Shown here piece after piece: positions 17,648-25,378 of a stretch of DNA of 64,000 bases (position 1 is its first letter; each line of letters starts with the position of its first letter). The notes under the pieces are model-generated. The model searched no databases, was not told where the DNA came from, and saw only the letters and a list, made by a program, of their open reading frames with translations. The DNA comes from UBA7236 sp044227505. Its GTDB lineage: Bacteria > Bacteroidota > Bacteroidia > Chitinophagales > BACL12. The translations under genes were made by a program, and so were the position numbers. The stretch lies in the NCBI GenBank assembly GCA_044227505.1, contig JBGAWP010000009.1, positions 1-64,000 of the forward strand, read 5' to 3'.

Positions 17648-18539
17648 TTTTTAATTTGCTTTTTATTTTCCTGAAATTTTCAGTTAATACTGCGAGTATC
17701 ACCAAAAAAATAAAAGCACCCAAGGTAACTCCAATAACAATGAGTGAGCGGGTTGGTCTGTCTTTTCTGATTGCCGGGTATGCTTCTTCCGTAATATTTA
17801 CTGTTGAAAAATCAGTATTAATAGAAGTGAGGTTCTGGTCGAGTATTTTTTTGTTAATACTGAGGTCTTCTACAGCATCTTCCAATTTTTCTTCCAGAAT
17901 AATGAGCGCTTCGCTACTAATCCCGCTTTTTTTCATTACGCCGATACTGTCCTTTAAATGTTCAACTTCAGCGTCTTTCATAGCAACCTGTTTCTTGAAC
18001 GTTTCTACCACTAATTTTTTATCACGGAGTAACATCGCTTTATTGTGACCATCAATAGTAGTTACAATATGCGTAACCATTTTTGCTGCAAGATCTTTAT
18101 CAGTATCCCAAATGGAAACTTCAATCGCTGCATATTCTGTTTCTATGGCTCTGTAATTTTTCAGGAATTCCTTTTTTGTATTATAGCGAGCCATTTCTTT
18201 AGTGGAATCAATACCATAGTGTTCCATCAAATGAAAATGATTGATCATATAATCAATAATACTGCTGGTATTGGCGATGGTCAGAATTCTGTCAACATCA
18301 CCTGCGCTTCCGAAATAGTCTATCTCAATTTCTCCTGCCGATTGGCTGTATAACACCTGTCTGTCTGACATGATTGGATTGGTGGGATAGAACGTAACGG
18401 AGGATTTGTAATAATTTGGCATAAAGAACCAGGTAACTATGCAGGCAACAATTGCCACAATTACGGTAACTATAATGGTCGGTTTACGCCATTTATAAAT
18501 GATCTGTATTAACCTGATTATATCATTGGATTGTTCCAT
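17640..18539 (-). CDS. Wzz/PCP-family chain-length determinant protein
   Basis: 299 residues. One N-terminal membrane helix (about 17-36, TIIVTVIVAIVACIVTWF) is followed by a conserved short beta motif (FMPNYYKSSVTFYPTN), a periplasmic coiled-coil region (about 165-235) and a C-terminal membrane helix (about 266-288) preceded by a Pro-rich motif (YPAIRKDRPTRS). This is the PCP fold that sets polysaccharide chain length. There is no C-terminal kinase domain, unlike the Wzc at 45974-48391. It has its own promoter at 18557-18585 and overlaps the ligase/polymerase gene downstream. Confidence 0.85.
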   Translation of the reverse strand: MEQSNDIIRLIQIIYKWRKPTIIVTVIVAIVACIVTWFFMPNYYKSSVTFYPTNPIMSDRQVLYSQSAGEIEIDYFGSAGDVDRILTIANTSSIIDYMINHFHLMEHYGIDSTKEMARYNTKKEFLKNYRAIETEYAAIEVSIWDTDKDLAAKMVTHIVTTIDGHNKAMLLRDKKLVVETFKKQVAMKDAEVEHLKDSIGVMKKSGISSEALIILEEKLEDAVEDLSINKKILDQNLTSINTDFSTVNITEEAYPAIRKDRPTRSLIVIGVTLGAFIFLVILAVLTENFRKIKSKLKNA

Positions 18540-18556
18540 ACATGAATTTTAGAGGG

Positions 18557-18585
18557 CAAAGGTAGAAAAAGTCAATCAGAATCAA
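18557..18585 (-). promoter_or_regulatory. Promoter of the Wzz-like gene
   Basis: Minus strand TTG (18585-18583), 18-bp spacer, TACCTTTG (18564-18557), 17 bp before the ATG at 18539. The -33 element overlaps the stop codon of the Wzx-like gene, so the downstream pair can be transcribed on its own. Confidence 0.55.
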
Positions 18586-20048
18586 GCCTTTTTGCGAATA
18601 CCCGCTAGCATAGGCTGCGCTAACTGCCTGAGTTCCTTTATTTTGATCAAGCCTGAAACTGCTGAGACTGACAGCGATAGGAAACCGGCTATCATAAATT
18701 TAAAATACCAAATTAAGGGTAATTCGAATATCCCAAAATTGACTATAATAACGAGTATTACAAAAAGCAGGCTTCTCATCCATTTGATATCACCTGCACT
18801 GATGGAAAATATTTTTCCTGCAAAATACATATGGGCAGCAAGAATAATAATTTGTGCAAAAACAGTAGCAAAGGATGATCCAAGTGCTTGATAATCTGGT
18901 ATCAAAAGTAAATTTAAAATAATATTCAAAATAAATCCTGCTAGTGAAATATAGTTTAGCTTTTTAATATTCCCGTTTGCTGTGATCAAACTTCCATAAA
19001 TATAGGTTATGCTGATACAAATAAAACTGATCATCAATAAACCTAAAATATTTGCAGAGTATATGTCGCCGGTGCTGTATAATAATTGCATTATTTCCAA
19101 TCGGTAAAAAATAATAGTAATTCCAGCTGCAGCTGAAAAAATAAGCATTAGCGTAAAACCAAGTTCAAAAAGTGGTTTTATATTTTCTTTGTGCTCTATC
19201 ATCCTTGAAAACATGGGCATTAAAAGTCCTGCAAATAAAAAACCCAAAATGCTCATGGCATCCAATAATCGAAATGCGGAGGCGTATATTCCCGCCTCAT
19301 ATGCGCCGTTGTCACCCAGCATTCTTTCGAGCAAAACTCCGTCGGTTCTGAAATAGGCGGTCATTAAAAAGCCGAGTAAAGCGTAAGGATAACTTTTTAG
19401 AAAAACTTCTTTTATTAAAAATCCATCAAATTTCCATTGAATTTTTATGTGTTGATTGAACAATATAAGTGTTGCAACCAAAAGAGCAAATACATACCCT
19501 AAAATCTGTACCCAAATAAAATTGGTGATGTTGATTCCAAATGGTAAAACGGTTGTCCATAATATTAGCCCACAAATAATGGAAGTGGTGAGTTTATCCA
19601 GTATGGACAAAAACGCATCGGTTCTGAATAGATGTAATGCATTTACATTTGATCGTAAGAAGGCATAAAACGACATTAATATCTGCATTAATATTAATAG
19701 TATTAAAATGGAGATCTGTTCGGAGGAGAAATCAACTCCAATGGCTGCTATAAAGATCAAAATAGTATAAACAACCGATAATACAACTTTGGCCAGAAGT
19801 GTGGAAAATAAATATAAACCTAATTTTTCAGGCTGTCGCGCCACCATTCTATTATTGAAATTATTGATCCCGAAATCGAGTACAACCTGAAAAAGCCATG
19901 CGAAATTGAAAAGAGCGAAATAGGTGCCGTAGGCCTCGGGACCTACGCTGTTCTGCACGGAACGGTCGATGCCCAATATCCAGAAAGGCTTGACCAGCAG
20001 GTTAAGCAGCAGCAAAAAGCTGATGTTGGTGATAAAATTTTTCCGCAT
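18582..20048 (-). CDS. Polysaccharide flippase (Wzx/MATE-like)
   Basis: 488 residues with about 14 predicted membrane helices and the polysaccharide-biosynthesis flippase pattern: N-terminal RKNFITNISFLLLLNLLVKP then GPEAYGTYFALFNFAWLFQ, and central ASAFRLLDAMSILGFLFAGLL. These proteins move lipid-linked oligosaccharide across the inner membrane. It is first in a three-gene minus-strand group with the Wzz-like and ligase/polymerase genes, and lies head-to-head with a glycosyltransferase at 20182. A second Wzx-like gene is at 61972-63507, so the window has two separate flippases. Confidence 0.88.
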   Translation of the reverse strand: MRKNFITNISFLLLLNLLVKPFWILGIDRSVQNSVGPEAYGTYFALFNFAWLFQVVLDFGINNFNNRMVARQPEKLGLYLFSTLLAKVVLSVVYTILIFIAAIGVDFSSEQISILILLILMQILMSFYAFLRSNVNALHLFRTDAFLSILDKLTTSIICGLILWTTVLPFGINITNFIWVQILGYVFALLVATLILFNQHIKIQWKFDGFLIKEVFLKSYPYALLGFLMTAYFRTDGVLLERMLGDNGAYEAGIYASAFRLLDAMSILGFLFAGLLMPMFSRMIEHKENIKPLFELGFTLMLIFSAAAGITIIFYRLEIMQLLYSTGDIYSANILGLLMISFICISITYIYGSLITANGNIKKLNYISLAGFILNIILNLLLIPDYQALGSSFATVFAQIIILAAHMYFAGKIFSISAGDIKWMRSLLFVILVIIVNFGIFELPLIWYFKFMIAGFLSLSVSAVSGLIKIKELRQLAQPMLAGIRKKA

Positions 20049-20181
20049 TATTTTGTTGGAATGCTAAAAATAGTTATTATTGCTTCAAATTATACTCTGG
20101 CGACAAACTTCTACCTAAAGATTTAGTGATACGGGATACTTCTACGCTTTTTCATTTAATGATTAAAAACAACTGTATAAC

Positions 20182-21342
20182 ATGCTGATAGCTGTTAATA
20201 CCCGTTTCCTTATTAAGGATAAGCTGGAAGGTATTGGTTGGTTCACTTATGAGACCATGAAACGCCTTACCCGAAATCACCCCGAACATACATTCCTTTT
20301 TTTGTTCGACCGTGATTGGGACCCTGAATTTATTTTTTCTGACAATATTATTCCTGTTAAGGTTTGGCCACCTGCACGACATCCGTATTTGTGGAAATAT
20401 TGGTTTGATTATGCTATCCCGCAGGTATTTAAAAAATACAAGCCTGACGTTTTTATTTCAACCGATGGATTTTTATCCTTAAAAACGCATGTTCCAACTT
20501 TGCTCGTTATTCACGATCTTGGATTTGAACATTATCCGGAACATACTCCCGGTATTGTAAGTAAATATTACCGGAAATTCACACCTCTTTATGCAAAGAA
20601 AGCTGCCCGGATAATAACGGTTTCTCAATTTTCGAAAGATGATATTGTTAAACATTATCATACCGACCCTAAAAAAATTGATGTTGCACACAACGGTGCA
20701 AATGAATTATATATTGTTTTACATGAAGAGGAAAAGGTGATTACAAGGCAAAATTTTGCAGGTGGAAAAAATTATTTTGTTTATGTGGGGTCTGTACATC
20801 CACGCAAAAATGTGAAAAATCTTTTACTCGCTTTCGATCTGCTTAAAAAGGAAAACGCTACAGATCATAAGCTCGTAATTGTGGGAAGAATGGCATGGAA
20901 GACGGATGAAACACAAGAAGTTTACGACAATATGCAATTTAAAGACGATGTAATTTTTACAGGCCATCTGCAATTAAATGACCTCACGCGCATTGTTGCT
21001 TCCGCTGATGCATTTGTTTTCCCATCCTTGTTTGAAGGCTTCGGAATACCTGTTTTAGAGGCAAGGGCATGTGGAGTTCCTGTTATCACCTCCGACCGTA
21101 CAAGTCTGCCGGAAGTTGCAGGTGACAAAGCCATGTATTTCAATCCTGACGATATCAATGATATTAAAAATGCTATGGAAGAATTTTTATTTAACCGTAC
21201 TAAATATCTGCCAACTACAATAGATATTCAAAATGTTAAACAAGAATTCAATTGGGACAGATCTGCGAATATTATTTTTAATGCGGCATTGCAATGTCTG
21301 AAAAAAAATCCGAAAGAAAGCCATGTTATCGTGTTGAATTAA
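20182..21342 (+). CDS. Glycosyltransferase family 4
   Basis: 386 residues, GT-B fold without membrane helices. The N-terminal acceptor domain starts MLIAVNTRFLIKDKLEGIGW; the nucleotide-sugar domain has YVGSVHPRKNVKNLLLAF (about 208-225) and the GT4 EX7E motif in EGFGIPVLEARACGVPV (about 287-303). It is cytoplasmic, adding a hexose to a lipid-linked or lipid A-type acceptor; donor unknown, mannosyltransferase-like. Transcribed away from the flippase cluster across a 133-bp gap with no convincing promoter box. Likely part of the same surface-glycan pathway. Confidence 0.88.
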   Translation: MLIAVNTRFLIKDKLEGIGWFTYETMKRLTRNHPEHTFLFLFDRDWDPEFIFSDNIIPVKVWPPARHPYLWKYWFDYAIPQVFKKYKPDVFISTDGFLSLKTHVPTLLVIHDLGFEHYPEHTPGIVSKYYRKFTPLYAKKAARIITVSQFSKDDIVKHYHTDPKKIDVAHNGANELYIVLHEEEKVITRQNFAGGKNYFVYVGSVHPRKNVKNLLLAFDLLKKENATDHKLVIVGRMAWKTDETQEVYDNMQFKDDVIFTGHLQLNDLTRIVASADAFVFPSLFEGFGIPVLEARACGVPVITSDRTSLPEVAGDKAMYFNPDDINDIKNAMEEFLFNRTKYLPTTIDIQNVKQEFNWDRSANIIFNAALQCLKKNPKESHVIVLN

Positions 21343-21437
21343 ATATCTTTCAGCGCGATTTTTCTTTTTTTATTTAAATTTTATGTATCATCCTTAATTA
21401 ACATTAGGAAAGGTGCTTAGTATTCATTTTTTTTGCC

Positions 21438-21445
21438 TAAATTTG
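21438..21445 (+). promoter_or_regulatory. -7 box of the T9SS protein gene at 21468
   Basis: TAAATTTG, 22 bp before the ATG. No clear TTG at -33. Confidence 0.4.
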
Positions 21446-21467
21446 AATAATAGAACTTTATTCCAGT

Positions 21468-23342
21468 ATGCGAAATGTATTTTTAACCACCCTGATTGTT
21501 TTCCTGGTTTCCAATATGCAGGCTCAAAAGCCTGAGGTTGAAAACAGGATACATAAATTTCCGGTATCAGCAACTCTTGATCTCAGTAAAATTTCCACGC
21601 AGTGGAATCCGCAATTGCTCTGCCTGGAAATGCCCGCACCCGGTTCTGAAACCTATAGAAGATATTTGATCGACCTTAAAAATGAACTTTATAACAATAG
21701 ATCATTTACTCCCTCAAACAATTATAAACAATCAGAAACTACCGATCTTCCACAGCCATCAGTTTTATCCGGATGGGAAGGAAATCCTATGGGAAGTGGT
21801 GTTCCAAATGATAATGATATGGCAATATCTAATGATGGTAAAATTATTTCAGTAATAAATTCCTCGATCTATATCTATGATAGTTTGGGTACCCTGTTGC
21901 AATCTGTTTATTTATCCACTTTTGCCGATACACTTGGAATAGCTGCATCAGCTTTTGATCCCAAGGTGATGTATGACCCTCGTGCGGATAAATTTATTTT
22001 ATTATTTCTCAACGGATTTACGCCCGAGACCAGTTTAATTACAGTAGCCTTTTCCAAAACAAACGATCCAACCGGTGAATGGAATTTTTATGCTCTGCCG
22101 GGAAATCCCAAGGATAATGATCTGTGGACTGATTTTCCAATGTTTGCAATTACCGAGGAAGAATTATTTCTTACTATTAATTTAATAATTCCGGATGAGC
22201 CCTGGCAAACCGGTTTTAGTGAAACATTGATATGGCAAATGAGTTTGGATAAAGGGTATGCAGGTGACTCTCTGGATGCAATTTTTCATGACAATATATT
22301 TTTCGATGGTAAACCAATCCGTAATTTAAATCCTGTAAAAGGTGGTGAAACAACGTATGGCCCGGATATGTATTTTCTGAGCAATAGAAATTTTTCTCCT
22401 GAAAATGATACTATATTTATTGTGCATGTTACAGGTTTGCTCAACGATCCGGAAACAACAGTTGAAGTGGATTATTCAATTGCAAATAAAAAATACGGAG
22501 TTCCTCCGCAAGCGCGACAATATCTCACACATATTTTTGATACCAATGATGGACGGGTTTTAGGTTCATTTTATGAAGACGGACAAATCCAGTTTGTATC
22601 AAATTCCCTTGATCCTAATACAGGATTTTGCGGGATCTATCACGGAATAATTACTGATCTTGAAGGAGAAAGAACGATCACTGCGAATATTATTGGAGAT
22701 GATACCCTTGATTTCGGTTATCCTAATATTTCATATTCAGGTCACTATGATGGAGATAATCAATCCATCATTGTATTTGATCATACAGCTCCAACGGTGA
22801 ATGCTGGTATGAGTGCAATTTATTTTAACTGGTATGCATATTCCGATGCAATAAATATAAAAACGGGTGATACCTATGTAAATGTTTTATCCGGTGCCTA
22901 TGAAAGATGGGGTGATTATACCGGTTCTCAAAGAAGATATAATCATCCCGGTGAAGTGTGGGTTAGCGGAAATTTTGGGAAATTTGTAGAAACATTTCCA
23001 TTTTCCAGCAGAAATAATGCTACATGGATAGCTAAGCTTGTAAGTAATGATATACATCCTGCCGATATTTTAACAGTAGAAAAAAATCTGCAATCAAAAG
23101 TTTACCCAAATCCAATATCCAATTATTTTACAACTGAATTTGAATTGCCAAATTCAGGAAATGTGGAGATCAATATATTTGATATACATGGAAAACTTAT
23201 TAAAAACTTACTAAATACCCAAGGATCAAAAGGGTTGAATATATTTTCTTTTTCTATGGAACCATTGGCGGCGGGAAATTATGTTTTGGAGATTAAATTG
23301 AATAATATTGTTTATACTTCTTTGCAGATTAATAAACAATAA
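21468..23342 (+). CDS. Secreted protein with T9SS type A sorting domain
   Basis: 624 residues. The signal peptide ends at MQA-Q (about residue 19). The central part (about 90-520) is a beta-rich domain with repeated aspartate-bearing turns (GVPNDNDMAISNDG, DPKVMYDPRADKFI, LFLNGF), resembling a beta-propeller of the kind seen in exported Bacteroidota proteins. The C-terminal domain (about 540-624: VYPNPISNYFTTEF, FDIHGKLIKNL, LAAGNYVLEI) is a T9SS signal for outer-membrane translocation and surface attachment. Function unknown. A heptamer repeat array begins immediately at the stop codon. Confidence 0.88.
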   Translation: MRNVFLTTLIVFLVSNMQAQKPEVENRIHKFPVSATLDLSKISTQWNPQLLCLEMPAPGSETYRRYLIDLKNELYNNRSFTPSNNYKQSETTDLPQPSVLSGWEGNPMGSGVPNDNDMAISNDGKIISVINSSIYIYDSLGTLLQSVYLSTFADTLGIAASAFDPKVMYDPRADKFILLFLNGFTPETSLITVAFSKTNDPTGEWNFYALPGNPKDNDLWTDFPMFAITEEELFLTINLIIPDEPWQTGFSETLIWQMSLDKGYAGDSLDAIFHDNIFFDGKPIRNLNPVKGGETTYGPDMYFLSNRNFSPENDTIFIVHVTGLLNDPETTVEVDYSIANKKYGVPPQARQYLTHIFDTNDGRVLGSFYEDGQIQFVSNSLDPNTGFCGIYHGIITDLEGERTITANIIGDDTLDFGYPNISYSGHYDGDNQSIIVFDHTAPTVNAGMSAIYFNWYAYSDAINIKTGDTYVNVLSGAYERWGDYTGSQRRYNHPGEVWVSGNFGKFVETFPFSSRNNATWIAKLVSNDIHPADILTVEKNLQSKVYPNPISNYFTTEFELPNSGNVEINIFDIHGKLIKNLLNTQGSKGLNIFSFSMEPLAAGNYVLEIKLNNIVYTSLQINKQ

Positions 23343-23492
23343 AGGACACAGGAAATAGGAAATAGGACATAGGACACAGGACTTGACAAAGGACAAGGGA
23401 AAGGGACATAGGAAAACAAAATTGTATCAGGTAGCAAGTATCAAGTATCAGGAAAACAAATGGTGGGATTTAGTGAAATTTTATGACTGGAT

Positions 23493-23525
23493 AGTGAGGC
23501 TTTCGCTCTTAGCGAAGGTCTCACT
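23493..23525 (+). repeat. Family A hairpin, copy 2
   Basis: Arms AGTGAGGCTTTCGC and GCGAAGGTCTCACT around loop TCTTA. Relative to copy 1 the pair at stem position 10 changes from C-G to T-A on both arms at once. Confidence 0.75.
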
Positions 23526-23738
23526 AATGCATCAGCTCACAAAAATTTCGCAAGAAATTTAAACTCCTTTCTCCCCATTATACACAGGAATTAGAGCAGA
23601 GAACTAGCTTAAATTCTAAAATATATTATCTAACATTTGATTTTTTGTAATTTAGGAAATAAAACGTACACTTTACTTAAATTTCTTCGTGCCTTCGTGG
23701 CCTGTGTTCTTATTATACTTCATATTTAGTTCTAATTA

Positions 23739-23769
23739 TTGCCACACCCGATTAATACACCTAAATTTG
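23739..23769 (+). promoter_or_regulatory. Promoter of rlmD
   Basis: TTG (23739-23741), 20-bp spacer, TAAATTTG (23762-23769): full match to the Bacteroidota consensus. 39 bp before the ATG at 23809. An out-of-frame ATG at 23804 precedes the true start. Confidence 0.65.
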
Positions 23770-23808
23770 CACCTTAATCAGATATTGAATAATTAATGTA
23801 GCAATGAA

Positions 23809-25221
23809 ATGCGTAAACGAAAACAATATAAGATCTTAGAAAATATAACAATCACCCAAATTGCAGATCAGGGAATTGGCATTGGAAGGGTGGAAGGAAA
23901 GGTGATCATGGCCGAAAATACAGTTCCGGGAGATGTTATTGATATGCAGATCACTAAAGGAAAAAGTGATTACGCCCTGGGATATGCAGTAAAATTTCAT
24001 GAGTATTCGAAATTACGTGTTATTCCATTTTGTGAACATTTTGGAGTTTGTGGCGGCTGCACCTGGCAGAATGTATCCTACGAAACACAATTGGAATTCA
24101 AAACACAACTGGTGAACGATGCGTTCAGAAGGATTGGAAAAATTGATTCCCTGGAAATTTTGCCAATACTAACGGCTCCGTTTGATAAATATTATAGGAA
24201 TAAACTGGAATTTACGTTTACCAACTCCGGATATGTTGCTGGAAAATTCTCCAGAGATGAAATAATAGAAAAACAGCCTGCGTTGGGGTTTCATGTACGC
24301 AAAGAATTTGCACATGTTTTTGATATTAAACACTGCTATCTGCAGCCTCATCCCTCCAATGAAATACGTTTGGCCCTGAAAGCCTATGCAACAATTCATC
24401 AATTACCATTTTATGATCTTCGAAACCAGACCGGGTATCTAAGAAATGTTATTATAAAAAATACACTCACCAACGGGTTAATGGTAATTATGGTTGTAGC
24501 AGAAAATAAACCTGAATTGTTATTGCCATTAATGCAACATTTGTCAGTGACCTTTCCTGAGATCACTTCTCTATATTATTGTATCAACCAAAAAAATAAC
24601 GATTCCACTTTTGATCAGGAAATGGTTTTGTTTGCAGGTGATAAATTTATTACTGAGCAAATTGATCACATCAAATATAAACTCGGACCCAAATCTTTTT
24701 TTCAGACTAATATTTCTCAGGCAGTGAATTTATATCACATAGCTCTGGAATATGCTGATTTGAAAAAGGAGGATGTCGTATATGATTTTTATACCGGATT
24801 GGGCAGCATCGCTTTATTAGCCGCAAACAAATGTAAAAAAGTAATTGGCGTGGAAAGTGTGGAAGCCGCTGTGGAAGATGCTAAAATGAATGCAGAGGCA
24901 AATAATATTGATAACTGCACATTTATTTTTGGTGATATGGCTAAAGTATTTGACAACGATTTTATTAACACGCATGGAAAAGCGAATGTTGTTATTACTG
25001 ATCCCCCCCGGGTAGGAATGCATAAAGATGTTTGTATAAAATTATTGGAACTCGAACCTGAAAAAATTGTGTATGTGAGTTGCAATCCCGTAACACAAGC
25101 AAGGGATATTCAACTGCTTTCAGAAAAATATCAACTGATTAAGATGCAACCGGTTGACATGTTTCCGCAAACGTATCATGTGGAAAATGTTGCTTTATTG
25201 AAGCTAAAAGAAGTGCTCTGA
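23809..25221 (+). CDS. rlmD: 23S rRNA (uracil-C5)-methyltransferase, RlmD family
   Basis: 470 residues. An N-terminal TRAM domain (about 8-65) is followed by the iron-sulfur cluster ligands Cys75, Cys81, Cys84 and Cys176. The SAM-binding Rossmann domain has FYTGLGSIALLAAN (about 327-340), the DPPRVG motif (398-403) and the catalytic Cys425 in VYVSCNP. It methylates a uracil in 23S rRNA using SAM; U1939 by analogy with E. coli RlmD, although some family members act on U747. It is larger than E. coli RlmD (433 residues). Monocistronic with a consensus promoter, and it converges on recQ across a repeat. Confidence 0.93.
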   Translation: MRKRKQYKILENITITQIADQGIGIGRVEGKVIMAENTVPGDVIDMQITKGKSDYALGYAVKFHEYSKLRVIPFCEHFGVCGGCTWQNVSYETQLEFKTQLVNDAFRRIGKIDSLEILPILTAPFDKYYRNKLEFTFTNSGYVAGKFSRDEIIEKQPALGFHVRKEFAHVFDIKHCYLQPHPSNEIRLALKAYATIHQLPFYDLRNQTGYLRNVIIKNTLTNGLMVIMVVAENKPELLLPLMQHLSVTFPEITSLYYCINQKNNDSTFDQEMVLFAGDKFITEQIDHIKYKLGPKSFFQTNISQAVNLYHIALEYADLKKEDVVYDFYTGLGSIALLAANKCKKVIGVESVEAAVEDAKMNAEANNIDNCTFIFGDMAKVFDNDFINTHGKANVVITDPPRVGMHKDVCIKLLELEPEKIVYVSCNPVTQARDIQLLSEKYQLIKMQPVDMFPQTYHVENVALLKLKEVL

Positions 25222-25257
25222 TTAAAATATTTATTCAAACGAAGTTTATTTGTTACG

Positions 25258-25345
25258 GCTACTGAAATTTTAGTATTATTACCGCTACTGAATTTTTAGT
25301 ATTACTACCGGTACTGAAAGCCTCGCTAAGAGCGAGACCTTCAGT
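25258..25345 (-). repeat. 26-bp tandem repeat running into family A hairpin, copy 3
   Basis: GCTACTGAAATTTTAGTATT-type 26-bp units at 25258-25283 and 25284-25309, with a third cut short at 25310 where the hairpin begins. On the minus strand the hairpin (25345-25313) reads ACTGAAGGTCTCGC, loop TCTTA, GCGAGGCTTTCAGT. It lies 34 bp past the recQ stop on the recQ strand. Confidence 0.7.
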
Positions 25346-25378
25346 GCCCGACCATTGAACTAAATTCTTTCAACTCTT

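Larger units (their letters stand above)
23343..23808. repeat. Intergenic repeat cluster: AGGACAT and GTATCAG heptamers, A-family hairpin, period-8 repeat
   Basis: No gene. AGGACAC/AGGAAAT/AGGACAT units run in 7-bp register from 23343, one base after the stop codon, to about 23384, then loosen to 23418. GTATCAG, GTAGCAA, GTATCAA, GTATCAG is at 23424-23451. The hairpin copy A2 is at 23493-23525. CTTCGTGC/CTTCGTGG (period 8) is at 23684-23699. The rlmD promoter is at 23739-23769. Confidence 0.8.

Noticed and set aside
21343..21467. Terminator after the glycosyltransferase gene
   Set aside because: There is a T-rich run, but I could not find a stable stem before it.
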